Position numbers and translations under genes: made by a program | The notes under the pieces: model-generated | The model's database searches: none | Told to the model about the DNA's origin: nothing | Seen by the model: the letters and a program-made list of their open reading frames with translations, nothing else | Shown here: piece after piece, positions 23,472 through 36,100 of the stretch | How positions within the stretch are numbered: the first letter of the stretch is position 1 | Layout: each line of letters begins with the position of its first letter | Virus record (IMG/VR): IMGVR_UViG_3300033182_000162 | Coordinates: 1-44,118 of that record | Length of the DNA stretch: 44,118 nucleotides | Reading direction: 5' to 3' (one strand) | DNA from: a virus

Positions 23472-24086
23472 TTACACCTCGTTAAAACCTGATAGCGATT
23501 GTACCCTAACAGTATAGTCTATTTGTATTAATCTATTCAACGACTTCTGTACAGGGTGGAAGATAACGTGTGTAAGCAGACGTCCTGTACCTGTTGCTGA
23601 ATATGCTCTTAATCCTAGCTCGTCAAAGATGTAAGAACTGTTTTCGTCAGTAGCATTATCAAATGCGTCCTGTCCATTTGGTTCTCCGTAATCTAGTAAA
23701 CAAGTAATAACGATATCTGTATAGTTAGTACCGCTAACATGTCTTGTTTCAATCTTGTTACGAATAGGATCTACGTTATTGACGCTTCTGTCGTCAATAA
23801 CCTTTGAATAAGTTTCATTATATAAACTAGCATTTGTGCCGGTACTGTTAGGTGTTAGGTATGTAATAATGCCAGTTGGATCAACTGATGTACCGCCATT
23901 GCCTAGTGCCATCTCGTATATCCATCCTGTACCACCATTACCGATGCTCTCCGCTAATGAAATACTCATATTCTCGTAATGTATCGCATTACGCTTATTA
24001 ATCAACACTTCTCCTGTTTCAGGATTGTGTATCTTAATATGCCCTTGTAGCAATACACCGTTTAAATCGTTAAAATTATCTGCCAT
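23472..24086 (-). CDS. Tail or baseplate structural protein (204 aa)
   Basis: A 204-aa protein of unknown exact role. Segments HIKIHNPETGEV, ALGNGGTSVDPTGIITYLTPN and LYNETYSKVIDD look like a beta-sandwich adaptor of tailed-phage baseplates, and SSYIFDELGLRA......LLTHVIFHPV follows. The pattern is familiar from marine myovirus tail regions, though I cannot tie it to a specific T4 gene. It sits between the giant baseplate-associated protein and the collar-domain fibre, where a fibre attachment or baseplate outer protein would be expected. A GATAAATA late motif lies 21 bases upstream of the ATG and AGGAAG is placed correctly. Confidence 0.6.
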   Translation of the reverse strand: MADNFNDLNGVLLQGHIKIHNPETGEVLINKRNAIHYENMSISLAESIGNGGTGWIYEMALGNGGTSVDPTGIITYLTPNSTGTNASLYNETYSKVIDDRSVNNVDPIRNKIETRHVSGTNYTDIVITCLLDYGEPNGQDAFDNATDENSSYIFDELGLRAYSATGTGRLLTHVIFHPVQKSLNRLIQIDYTVRVQSLSGFNEV

Positions 24087-24106
24087 TTTTTATCTTCCTG
24101 CTATAC

Positions 24107-24114
24107 TATTTATC
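24107..24114 (-). promoter_or_regulatory. T4-like late promoter (GATAAATA)
   Basis: GATAAATA on the minus strand, 21 bases before the ATG at 24086, overlapping the end of the giant gene. Same sequence and similar distance as the motif at 19558-19565. Confidence 0.6.
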
Positions 24115-27100
24115 GTGGTAGATCCGTTGTCTTGGCACGTAAGAATCTTGAGATATCACTATCTGCTTGAGATAACGTAGTTCCTAGTTCATTCCAACGT
24201 TTTCCTATTTTTCTAATAATACTAATCTTTAAATGCTCTTCCGGCGGTTCTACCAAAGTTAATATGTTTCCACTAATGCTGAACTCTGCAGGATGCGTTT
24301 CGTCACCTTCTGTAGAATCTTGTGCTAGTTCATTATTATATACTTCAATAGGATCTTTACGTAAACGAGTACCACCTACAAATACTTCTATTAAATCCTT
24401 TGCTTGTCCATATCTTTTATTAAGAATAGATTCATCAAACGGTAGCTCAAACGTTGTTGACGTGCCATCTGCTGTTATAGTAAGTACTTCAGTCTCATCC
24501 TTATACGGCATATTAGTATCTGCACCTTGTTCAACAAACTGAGATCCTGCTTCATACACTTCTTTAACACCAGTGCCTAGTGTACCTCTACGAAGCTGAT
24601 TTAGTGTATTGCCAGTTCTATTAAAGAACTCAATGCGCTCACCGTCTAGGAATATTATACCTGGAGATTTAGTATCATAATCAGGTTCAGGTAACCCAGT
24701 TGCGTCAACTACTTCAATAGTTTTGTCATACCAGTTTAAATCTTCTGCTAATGTATATACATCATCTAGACGCTTATAATGTGTTCTATTGAGCATATCC
24801 TTAAACTGTCTCCAACCAAACTTATCAGATAACAACTCATTACTAAAATGAAGCACATCTATTACATCACCCTGATTAGGTTGGCTAACTAACTGTACGT
24901 AACGTCTATTTTCTGTTAAACTATAATCAACACTCGGAGTTAATAGTTCTCCGTTTAACGATATCCAAACATATTGATCATCTCTTAGTTGATTACGTAA
25001 CGGTACTAAACCTCTCTCCAACAGAGCAAAGGCATAATATGCTTCTGAACTTATCGTTAACTCAGTTTTTTCTGTTACTTCAAGAGCATACCGTTCTATA
25101 CCTTGACTATCATGGTTACTAAACTGATACACAGTTATTACATCATCTTCGTTGTAAGTACTATCAAGATATAATGTAGATGGCGTACTAATAAACTCGT
25201 TTGCACTGTCTAAATAACCAAATCTATACTCACCGCCTGTTACAACAAAAACTTTTAACTCGTCGCCGTTATTAGCAATACCTGGTTCCAGTATAACAGT
25301 ACTACCAGGTTGGGCAGCAGGAAGTAATGAAGAGTCAAATGCGCCGGCACCTTCAAAAGTCCATTCTTGCAGATACTCTAGTTTTCTTCCGTTCAAGTAA
25401 ACCTCTAAATCATAATAGTTTAGGCTTGCTACAGGAACCTGTGCTAAATCAAACTGGTATTCTCTTTCAGAACCTGTTATTGTAAACTCCTGACTATACC
25501 CAGGTGTTAATATTGTATTGTTAACTTTAACTATGGTATAGAAATGTATTGGCTCTTGTGCAAATATAGCACTTGAATCTGCAAGATTGTAAACAGTAGT
25601 ACTTCCGTCTGCTATAATAGTGTCAATACTTACTTGACTATATTGTACATTTTGCTCTTCGCCCTGAGTTATTACAGCAGATATTCTAGCACCATTTTTA
25701 ACTGGTGTTGCTGTTTTTATAACAAAGTTATTTGGATATTCGTATGTATCATCCGATTTAATAAGACTTGCTGGTATTACTTCTCCGTCGGCTGTAACAA
25801 ATACATCGGCATCGTCTTCCCAACGTGCATTTGTTAAGAATTCAACAGTTGCGCCATCACCTTCAAACGTAACAAGGTCTAGAATACTTGCCGCAGAGTT
25901 TTCCAATGTTATTAAACTGATTTCAATACCGCTAGCAGGTGCAGTAACAAATGTTACCGTGCCATTGTCATAATCAATGTTATATTCAGTAGTTATTGTT
26001 GCTGCTGTTCCATTTGTTTTTACAAACAAGTTTTCAGCTTTAACAGGAATAGTTCCTATTTCATATGTTCTAGTTGACCCGTCACCTGTATAGTTTCTTG
26101 AATGTATATTACTGGTTCCTCCGTTTGCTCTCTCGTATACCGTAATATCTACCGTATCTAATACTTGTCCAGGAACAACCTCTTCAGGTCCTTTTGATGT
26201 TGTAGGTGTAACAAATCCGTCACCGTCGATATTAATATCAGCAGCATTTAAACCTGTAGCAGTTGAGTATGCTAAATCGCCGCCTTGTACCAATGTATCA
26301 TAACTATCTGGGTCTGGTAAGAAACTTCCGTCCGATGTAGACTTACGAACAATAACAATCACACTATTTTCAGTTGCGTCTATAGTAGTTGTAGGAATGT
26401 TGTACTCGTCTAAGAATATAGTAGTCGTTGTTCCGTCACCTGTTAGTGGTAACATTCTAGCCGATGGATTATCTTCTGTGCCTATAGTAGAACCATCCCA
26501 ATCTGAATCATCCATTCTCTCATTACGAACTAATACACCATTTACATCATAACTTACTCTGTAGATATTATATTCTACATCAAGCTCTAAAGGTTTGCTT
26601 AGTTCAATGCTTATTGTAGATTCATCTAATCTAAATATCTCATCTTCAAAGGTAGTATCGTAAATATCCCAACCTTGTGTAAACCATGGGTTTGAATCCC
26701 AGCCAGTAGTACCACCAAACTCAAATGAACGCACTTCAACGCCACCGTAGTCAACACCGTCCATCAACTGACCCAGTGTTTTACCAAACTGTTCTGTGGT
26801 TGGGTTATACGCTAGATTAATACGATCTTGCGCTTTAAGCATCTTAATATCTTTATAATATTCTATGCGAAGTTCTTGCCCGCTTACTGGAGGATTATCA
26901 AATATGATCTTACCTTTATAGCGATCATATCCCTTAGACGTATCTAATACATTTTCATACGTATACTGTCCGCCTAATACTTGATCATTATCTAGATAAA
27001 CTGCCACTCTGGTTGTTCTTAAATCCATTGGCCATTCAAGATTGAACTCTTCTCTATTGCCTGTGGTAGTAAACGTTTCTGTAGTAGCAAGATTAACAAA

Positions 27101-30100
27101 CTCATACACACCTGACACTCTGTCAAACTTAACAACAGTGTGCATGGTTCTTACAGGAGTCTGACCTATAGTTGCAACTGCTGTTGCTTCTTCTCCACCA
27201 GTTAACACGCTACCGTTAATATAAACTGTAGGTGCACTTAAATATCCGCTGCCTGTTGCAGTAACTACTATGTTACTGATAGTACCGTTTGGACCTAACG
27301 AAGCTCTTGCTTTTGCTCCTGAGCCGCCACCGCCTGATATCTCAATAACAGGTATTCCTGCATATTTTGCACCAGGATTAGAGATATTAATCTCTAATAC
27401 CTTGTAACCAACATTGTCGTTCCAATGTTTGCTAGGATATGTAGCAATATCTGATCCTAAATTTACTATCTCATTGTCTTTAACTTTAACAGTCTGCGGA
27501 AGTATCTTATTATATGTACTCACGTATCTAGGCGGAAGATCAAAATCACTAACCATAGATTGCGAGTTTTCTATTTTTTCGTAAGAACTTAAATATTCTC
27601 TGATCTTAGATTTATATGGTTTAACTTCATTAATATAATCTTCATAACTTGGTAGATTGTCATTCTGGAAATTAACATACTGTTTAAGATCACCAACATT
27701 ATGCTGTGCTTTAATAAATGACGTCTTAAATGCCCAGTCTACATAACTCTGTTCTGCAAACACATAACGTAAACTTGCAAAGAATAAGTTGTTATATTCT
27801 ATTTCAAGTTCGTCAACAAATATATTATCTCTTAATGTTTCTAAAATAATACGTGTTTCTACTGATGGTACGCTATCAAATAACAATGCATCATATGTAG
27901 TTACGTCAAATCCTACAAGACTTTCCGTTGTGTCATATAAAGTACTCTTAAACTGTATAGTACCATCTTGTCTACCTACTGTTTTATAGTTTACAGAGTA
28001 GTCTGTATTAGCTTGATTATCTACCTTTTCAAGCAATAACCAACCACCAGTTCCTACCGTTTTTATCTTAACAATATCACCGATACTGTCATTTACAGAA
28101 TCTAAATCATATGCGTAATCTATTAAATGATCTATTTCCGTAAATGAACTATATCCAGTATCATACCAATCTGCGTACTCCCAATACAAGTTAGTGTCAT
28201 AAGATTGGCTCTCTACGCGAATCCACTCTTTTGCAGTTGTATCTCTCTCATACAATGCCCACTTACCATTTAATGTTTCATCAGAGTTTACTAATACTGT
28301 ATAGCGTCTTACTGTTAATCTTGTGTTTAAACTATAATATTCTCCAGAGTTCTCAACATTTACTGCGATAACACTACCTACATTATCTATCTCTGTAGTA
28401 ATAACTGCATTCTCACCTGTACCTAAGATGGATACCGTTGGAGGAGTTAAGTATCCTCTGCCCGAATCTTCAATTTCAACTCGAACGATCTTACCGTTTT
28501 CAACGATCGGAGTTAGTTGTGCTTGACGTGCTTTTGCAACACCGACAAACTGTAAATCAATAAGAGCATCAACTGTTCTATCATAACGATTACTTGACTC
28601 TAACGGCGGTTCTTCATTTTGTGTTAACGGTGAAATATCTTTATCATCTGCTAACAAGGTGTTTATTAATACACCATTGACTCTATCGATAACCTGTTTT
28701 AATGCCTCTGCTCTATTAACAAACCAGCTCTGTCTAGGACGATTTAAAGATCCATATTTCTCTTTTGCACTCAACTCAGGAGCAGGTACTTCTCTATTCT
28801 GTTCGTCATATCCTACTAGACTATCAAACCATTTTCTTTCAATGTCAATGTTTGGTTTACTTGATGCTAACCCTTCTGTTAATATCTGATACTGATTGTG
28901 TACGTTAATCTCTTGATTTTCTATAGTCCAATATTGGATGCTTAATGCAATATCTTTACCTCTAATCAAATCCTCGCAGTTATGTAGTGCAAACTCAGTA
29001 GGACTAATAAAGCTAACAAACTTATATCCTTCGGTTGCAGGATCTAATATTAGTTTCTCTACTTGTGCTCCGGAAATAGATCTATTTTCAACATTTGGTA
29101 TTGATGTTTTGCTCTTCACCCAGAAATAATAGTATGTTCCAAAGGTCTTTGATGCACTATCATATACACGTTTAGTAACATATGCATCGTCGCCATATTT
29201 AGTTAGTCCTGTAATACCTTGTGCATCACCTGCTTCTGTTCCGCTTAAATCGTCCCATTCACTTGGTAATATTTCTGATTTAACCCATTCATACACATCT
29301 ATGCTATTTTGATTGGAAAATATTTCATTCCAGTTATTTGCACCATATATTACATTACCTTGATTAGGATCTAAGAACTTAGCATTTGTTAAATCCCACC
29401 ATAGTTTACCTACGTGTGTTTCATTCCAACTATTTGTTGGATCTACAGACACTCCTATACCTGCAGAATAGACTGCTGGATCATAATATGTTTTATAGGA
29501 TAGTTCTTGTTCTGCTGTTCCTGCAACTTTTCCTTGTAATATATCAATGTAATCTAAATATGTTAATAGCTCTTTTGTTTTTGTGTCATATAACATAACA
29601 CGTTTAATCTTAGAAACATCAACAGTATCTTTAGTTTCTCTAAGAGTAGTCCAAATAGTAGTCTTGTCTTGTAATCTATAATCTACTATTGTTCCTTCTC
29701 TTGATGGATTATACGATAGTCTTGGCAACCCTACGTAAATATGATTATTTGATAATATCATATTTCTACCAAAGTATCTAACGATGTTGTCAGTATCATC
29801 AACATCAGTAAAATCAAAGTCTAAGATATGACCAAAGATTAAAGAATCATTTAATCTCTGATAAACATTTATCGTTCCTGCATCTCTATTAAAATCTTTG
29901 AAGTTAGTGAATCCCCTATCAAATGTTGTCGGTGTGTCGTTTAACGCAGAGTCTGAATCTAATACATATCCTTCCAAAGGTCTGCTATGAACATCATATG
30001 TTGTTTCGATTGAAGCGTCGCCATTTTTAGACGATATTGCTAATCTATTTCCATCAAACTGTACTTTATAGCCAAACTGTTCAGCTCTCTCCTTATCAGC

Positions 30101-33100
30101 ATGTTCTAGTTTTTGTGTAAACTCAAAGACTCCATCAGTATTCTGAGCATAAACGTAAACTGCTCCATGATCAACTTCGCCAGCATCATCACCAGATGAA
30201 CCTACCGCTATAATCTTGCCATCAGCACTTATTGATATGCTTCTTCCAAAATTAACATCATCATTAGGTGATTCTATACCTTGAGAATACTCATAATATC
30301 CTTGATAGTTTCTATACACTGCTATCTTAGTAGTCTTATCTTGTGAGTATAGTGCAGTTGCAATAACAACTTCTCCGTCTGCGCTAATATCAAAATCAGT
30401 AGCAAACTCTATTAAATAATCTTGATCTAAGATATTGCTACTATCCCAGTTATCAGCTCTTGAACTATCGTGAACTAAGATGCCTAAATCATTTGGCATA
30501 TAGTTTACATATGCTGTAGGACCTTGTACTATTGCCCAATCTGTATCAACAGCATCACTTGGAACTCCTTGTGGCGGTTCAATATTTGTTAACGCCTGAT
30601 AAAGGATGTTATCGTAGTAAACTATATCATTTTCAAAATATGTTCTAGAAGCGTTGAACTCACCTTTATATTCTTTATCTTTTGCTAAATCCCAGAAATA
30701 TTCGTATCCGTTTTCAATACCGTTTTTAATAACATAAACTCTACCAGGTTTGCCATTATTATTATCTGCTTTTACAAATAATCTATAAAAATCGCCAAGT
30801 TTAGCAAACTTTAAATCAGCACCTAGGTAGTTTCCTGATAATCTTTCTGGAACAATATAAGAGTTTATCTTTATAAACTGTCCAACACCCCTACGTTCAT
30901 ATATGTGATATAAACCTTCATTGGTTAGCCCGCCAGGTGTTCCACCCGACGATGCCGGAATATTATATACTTGTGTCCAATCATTATTATCTTCTGCCGG
31001 ATAACTAGGCAATCTTTCTATACCAAGAACCGTAGCTGTATCATATACCCAATATTCTGAATCTAGGAAAGTATAATATTCGTCAGTTAATGCTGCATCA
31101 GTTGGTCTTTCTAAAGGAATATTAGATCCATAATCTAATACTACCAACTTACCAATACCGTTACCTACCGGGAATGTAGTTCCGTCACCTGGTAGCCCTA
31201 AACTACGAGATTGTATCTGCCCAAACACACGATATCCTGCTGCCGGATCATACAAAGGATCACCACTTCCGTCTGCTAGGAACTGTATCTCTCTATTCTC
31301 GCCAAATAAGTTACCTTGTGCCCATGTACCTGAAACATCTTTAACATATATTCTAATATTTTGCGTGTCAAAACGCTGATAAAATGTAACTTCTGCCGTA
31401 CCAAAGTTTGTAACATCCTGTACTGTTAGCCCTATAATAGGTTCGATATATTCTCCTGTAGGAGCATATGTTTTTGTAAGTTGGATATCAATATAACCAT
31501 CCCATAAGTCATAAACAGTATGTTCTGTGTTAAGTTTGCTAATATCTAGTGCTAGTTCACTAGGATCATTCCACGGCAGTTCATCTAATGCTTCATAGTA
31601 TGATGTGTTATAAGTATAGTCATTAGGATCTGCTGTAGTCAGATCAGGATAATAAAAATCATCTTCGCTTGTATGATCCTGTTTTACTCTCCAATATATG
31701 CTAGGAAATATTCCTGTAACATATTTTAAAATTTGGCCTTCTGTATATTCCGTTTCTGGTTGCCATTCTGCATCTTCATACAATGGCAATGGATTATAAA
31801 ATAAGTTGAACTTAGGATTATTAGAGGAACCAGGTGCATCAAAACCTAAATCTAACTTATTAGAAAACTGCTCAGGCACTCTTAATACATAAAATCTTGA
31901 TTCGTATGTGTCTGCAATAAGTCCTGGAATCCCTTCATATGTTAAAACTGTAAGTTGTGTATTTCTTGTGTTGTAGCTTGACGTTACCGTAGTATCATAA
32001 TCTAGTACATTGTAATAACTTCTATCAGTACTATCGCCTGAATCATTTGTAATAACATCTTTTATAACAAGACCTCTGCTCTCGTCATAGTTAACGTTGT
32101 CAACAAAATACGTCGGCGTAGGTATTAACCAATACCCGCCATATATGTCTGTTACACCTGTTTGTGTTTCAGTTGGACCATAAGTTACATATTCACCAAC
32201 ATATTCACCAATGCTTGTAGTTAACGAACCTTGTGTTCCAAATGTACCATTAACATCTTTAACATATATCGTTGTATTTGCAGTAGTTGTACTTCCGTCG
32301 CTTGGATTAAATGTATATGCAACAGTTCCAAATCCTCCCGGTACTTCTACTATCTGACCTAATAGAGGAATGGTATTTGCTTCTTCAACATACAAGATAG
32401 CATCAATTTTTTGTTTAATATCTAATGTTCCTGTAAAGAAACTACTATCTAGTTCAGGAATATTTCCGCCAAACGGTTCTACATCAGTGGTCGAAGTATA
32501 TGCTTGGTTAGCATATGAGTTAACATTCCAATCGGTTAATATAATATCGTTCAGTAATCCAGGATCAGAAAGATCGTCATATCCCTTAGTACCTTCATAC
32601 ATATCCTTAGGTGCTTTCATCAAGATATGATCTGTATACACTCCTTTAAAAGGATAGTTACCTGTTAGTATGCCTTTTAACTGCTCATCATCGCTTTCAC
32701 CTAACCCCAATGCTACCAATGATTGCGCTGTAGAATGGAAACTGTTAAACCGAATATTGTTTTCTTGCCCTTCAACATCAACAAATGCTTCCCAAAGAGA
32801 ATCGTTATACGAAACTATACTTCCTTGTGGATAATCCGTAGTTTCTTCCCATTCGCCTGAATAAAGTGTTTTAACATTAGATGCATTAGGTGATCCTATT
32901 GCAAGGAACTTACCGTCCGGTGATACTGCAACACTTGCACCAAATCTTTGTGCAATACTTTCATCACTTAGACCATCTTCTGCTGCGATTTCTTGTACAA
33001 GCTGATATGATCCGCTGTTGCCAGCACGAGTGTATATGAATACCTTACCGTCTCCGTTATCTGGAGAGCCGATAGCAAGAACGGTATTTTTATCATTAGT

Positions 33101-36100
33101 AGAAATAACAGCACCGTAGTTGTGCTCTGTTCCTAAGTCAGGATTTGTTAATACTTGATGCTCATTAAAGGTGTTTGTTTTTTCTAACACCTTCCAGTTA
33201 TTAGATCCAGTGTCATCGATCCATATTCTATTTAAATGACCGCTTGCAAACTCGTTTTGCAATAACGTGTTTGCATCTTTTATGTTATTGACACGGACAT
33301 TTAATAATCTAGTGATTCTACCATCTAGTGATTCTAAATCTCTAAACCCTGGTAATGTATAAGCAATCTCAATAATATTATTAGAAACTGAAGTTACTTT
33401 ATAAAAACCATTAGATAAATCAGTAATATCATAAACTCCTATAATATCATCTGGATCAATATTATTAACCGTCATAGACGCTGTTAGTTCAATAACATTA
33501 GTTCCTTGCACTGCTGATTCAATGACTATGTCTGTATTAATATGATTATATACTCCCCATTCGTTACCATCATTGCCGACCCAAATAAGATCGCCGATGT
33601 TACAGGTTTCATAGTCTATTTCACTTATAGCATCATAGTTTGCTACAATAAAATTAACATCTTCTCCGTTTACATAACCACTATTCTTAACATACGTGTC
33701 TGAAGTCTTAATAGTTTTTGCAGGGAATGGAGCATGATTGTAATCAGCAGGCGCAAGGTACGCTTCATAAGGAAGTAATCTATAAACTAAATCAGTTTCA
33801 TTACCTGTAATAGAGTTTACCAGTTCAAAACTTTGTGGACTTAAACGCATCTTAGATTCATCTATGATGTATTCTACTTCTTCAAAACCGTCAGCAGCGC
33901 CATATTGTCCTTGTTTAACAGCCCATTCTTCATAAAAATCTAAACTATCTTTATCTGCTGAACTTAATACATCGAACAGTTTGTCAAGTGCATTACGAGT
34001 ACCCTTATCCTGTATCATTCCTTGGTAGAATTTATACTGACTAACATCGTCGTTAATAATATTTGCTAGATAGTCTCTATTTTGATATCCAATTAAATGC
34101 TGAGCAAACTTTTGTTGTTCAACATCAAAGTTGTCTGTATCTAAGTCATAAAAATCCGCAAACTGATTAACCTTATATTCAAAGTTAGGTATTAACCCCA
34201 TCTTAGGTTCTTCATTTAATCTTGACCATTTAGTCGCATCAAATGTATCGGAACCTGAAATCTTATTTCTTGCTGTGTAATAAAACTCTTTATATTTTAC
34301 TAGATCTCCAATAGCGTAATCAGTCCACTGTTTCCATTCAGTAACCTTAGCATTATCGAATACAAATCCAGGAATATTTAAAGATCCGTCCCAATCCGTA
34401 GTTCTATATCCTAGTACACGAATACGTTCTTGTCTATAACCAGGTTCTTGATCATAGATGATATCTCCAAACACCGTTGTATTATCTAAAAGTACAACGT
34501 GTTCTTTTTGTACTAACGACAATCTAGCAGCAAAAATACCATCTTCGGTCGCCTTAGTTCTTAAAATAAACTCTCTCGGTTCTTCTCTAGTTAAAGATAC
34601 ATAAGTTGGCGACAGTTTTTTACCGTCTGCTTTTAATAATCTATATCCATAAAACGTATCGTATACATCATCAACCATTGCATAATCAGATTTAAACTTG
34701 AGTTGATATGCAACAGGGCTAAGTGTAATAACAGATTCCGCTTTCCAATTTTGTGTGGTCCAAAACATGAACTCTTTCGAGCTAGTTTGCCAATCGGCTA
34801 CAAACTCATCAGTAGGAGAATAGTAATCAAATACAAATCCTTGTTGTTCTAAATAGTTTCCATATCCTAACAAGAAATCAACCACGTCTTGGGTAGTACG
34901 AAGCACTGTGCCATAAGAAACTATCGTTTCTTTGGTGCTAAACTTTTTACGGAAATATGCATTAGTACCCCCTACTAGCGGTAATGCAGGAAGTTTAACA
35001 AATTTCGTTCCTTCAAAGTTATCTGAACTAGTGTGTGCTTCTGTTACACGATAATAAGCATTTTCAAATTCTACTATTGTTCCTTTATAATAAGTCTTGT
35101 TTACGTCCCAATATACAAAGTTTTCACTGACTCCTCCAACATTAATATATGGATCACTTGCTAACGGAAATGGTCGATTATATTTAAAGTATGGTTGATC
35201 ATTATTATATCCTTTTACAACAAAACCATAAGTTTTCTTTTCAATAATAACGCCACTATAATAAACGTTTTGTACAGGAACACTCTTGTTTAAGAATATC
35301 TTATAGTTTTCTTCAGGTACAAAAACATTACCTTCATTTAAAGGTGTTCTACTATCGAGAATAAGTTTAAACTTATCTTTAGATGTAAATCCTGCTAACT
35401 TAAAGCCTATCTGATTAGTTATCGATCTTATATTTTCAATATAGTCTTCGTATGTTGTATTAACATTAGATGCTAGATAGTCGTAGATATAGTTTACAAA
35501 TCCAGATGTATAAGTTCTTATTTTTGCATCAACGCTATTTGGAAACTTGAGATCGCTAAGACGAACTTGTCTATTTGGTGATCCATAAATGACATCTCCA
35601 ACAATACCTCTTAGTTGTCGTGTTCTATCAAACCCAGTTGCTAGTGCCCTTGCAGGTTGATTTAAGAATATTGAAGTTAGCAATGCAAATGGGTACTCTG
35701 ATCCTCTTCTCCAGGCAGACTCTACAGGACTATAATCTCCGTATACAAAATCTTCATTTAATCGCGTTGTTGAATATTCTGTAACATACCCACTAAGAAC
35801 AGGGCTAACTAGATTTCCATCTTCATCAACAGGTAAATGATCTAATAGATTTTCTCTTACATATAACGGATTAACTGTTGGTAATAACCCTGGTTCTCTA
35901 ATAATGCCAGCTTCAATGTCTTCCCACATTAAAAAGTTATTACTAGTATACGGTGCTTCACCGTATTGTTCGTCCCACCAAGTAGGTTTAATAGTAAAAC
36001 CTAGCATTTCCCACGGATGTGTATGCGGACGGTCCGTATCATAAGCATATTTGTATACTGCTCTCCAATAACCACTTAACTGTGCGCCACTAAATGAAGC

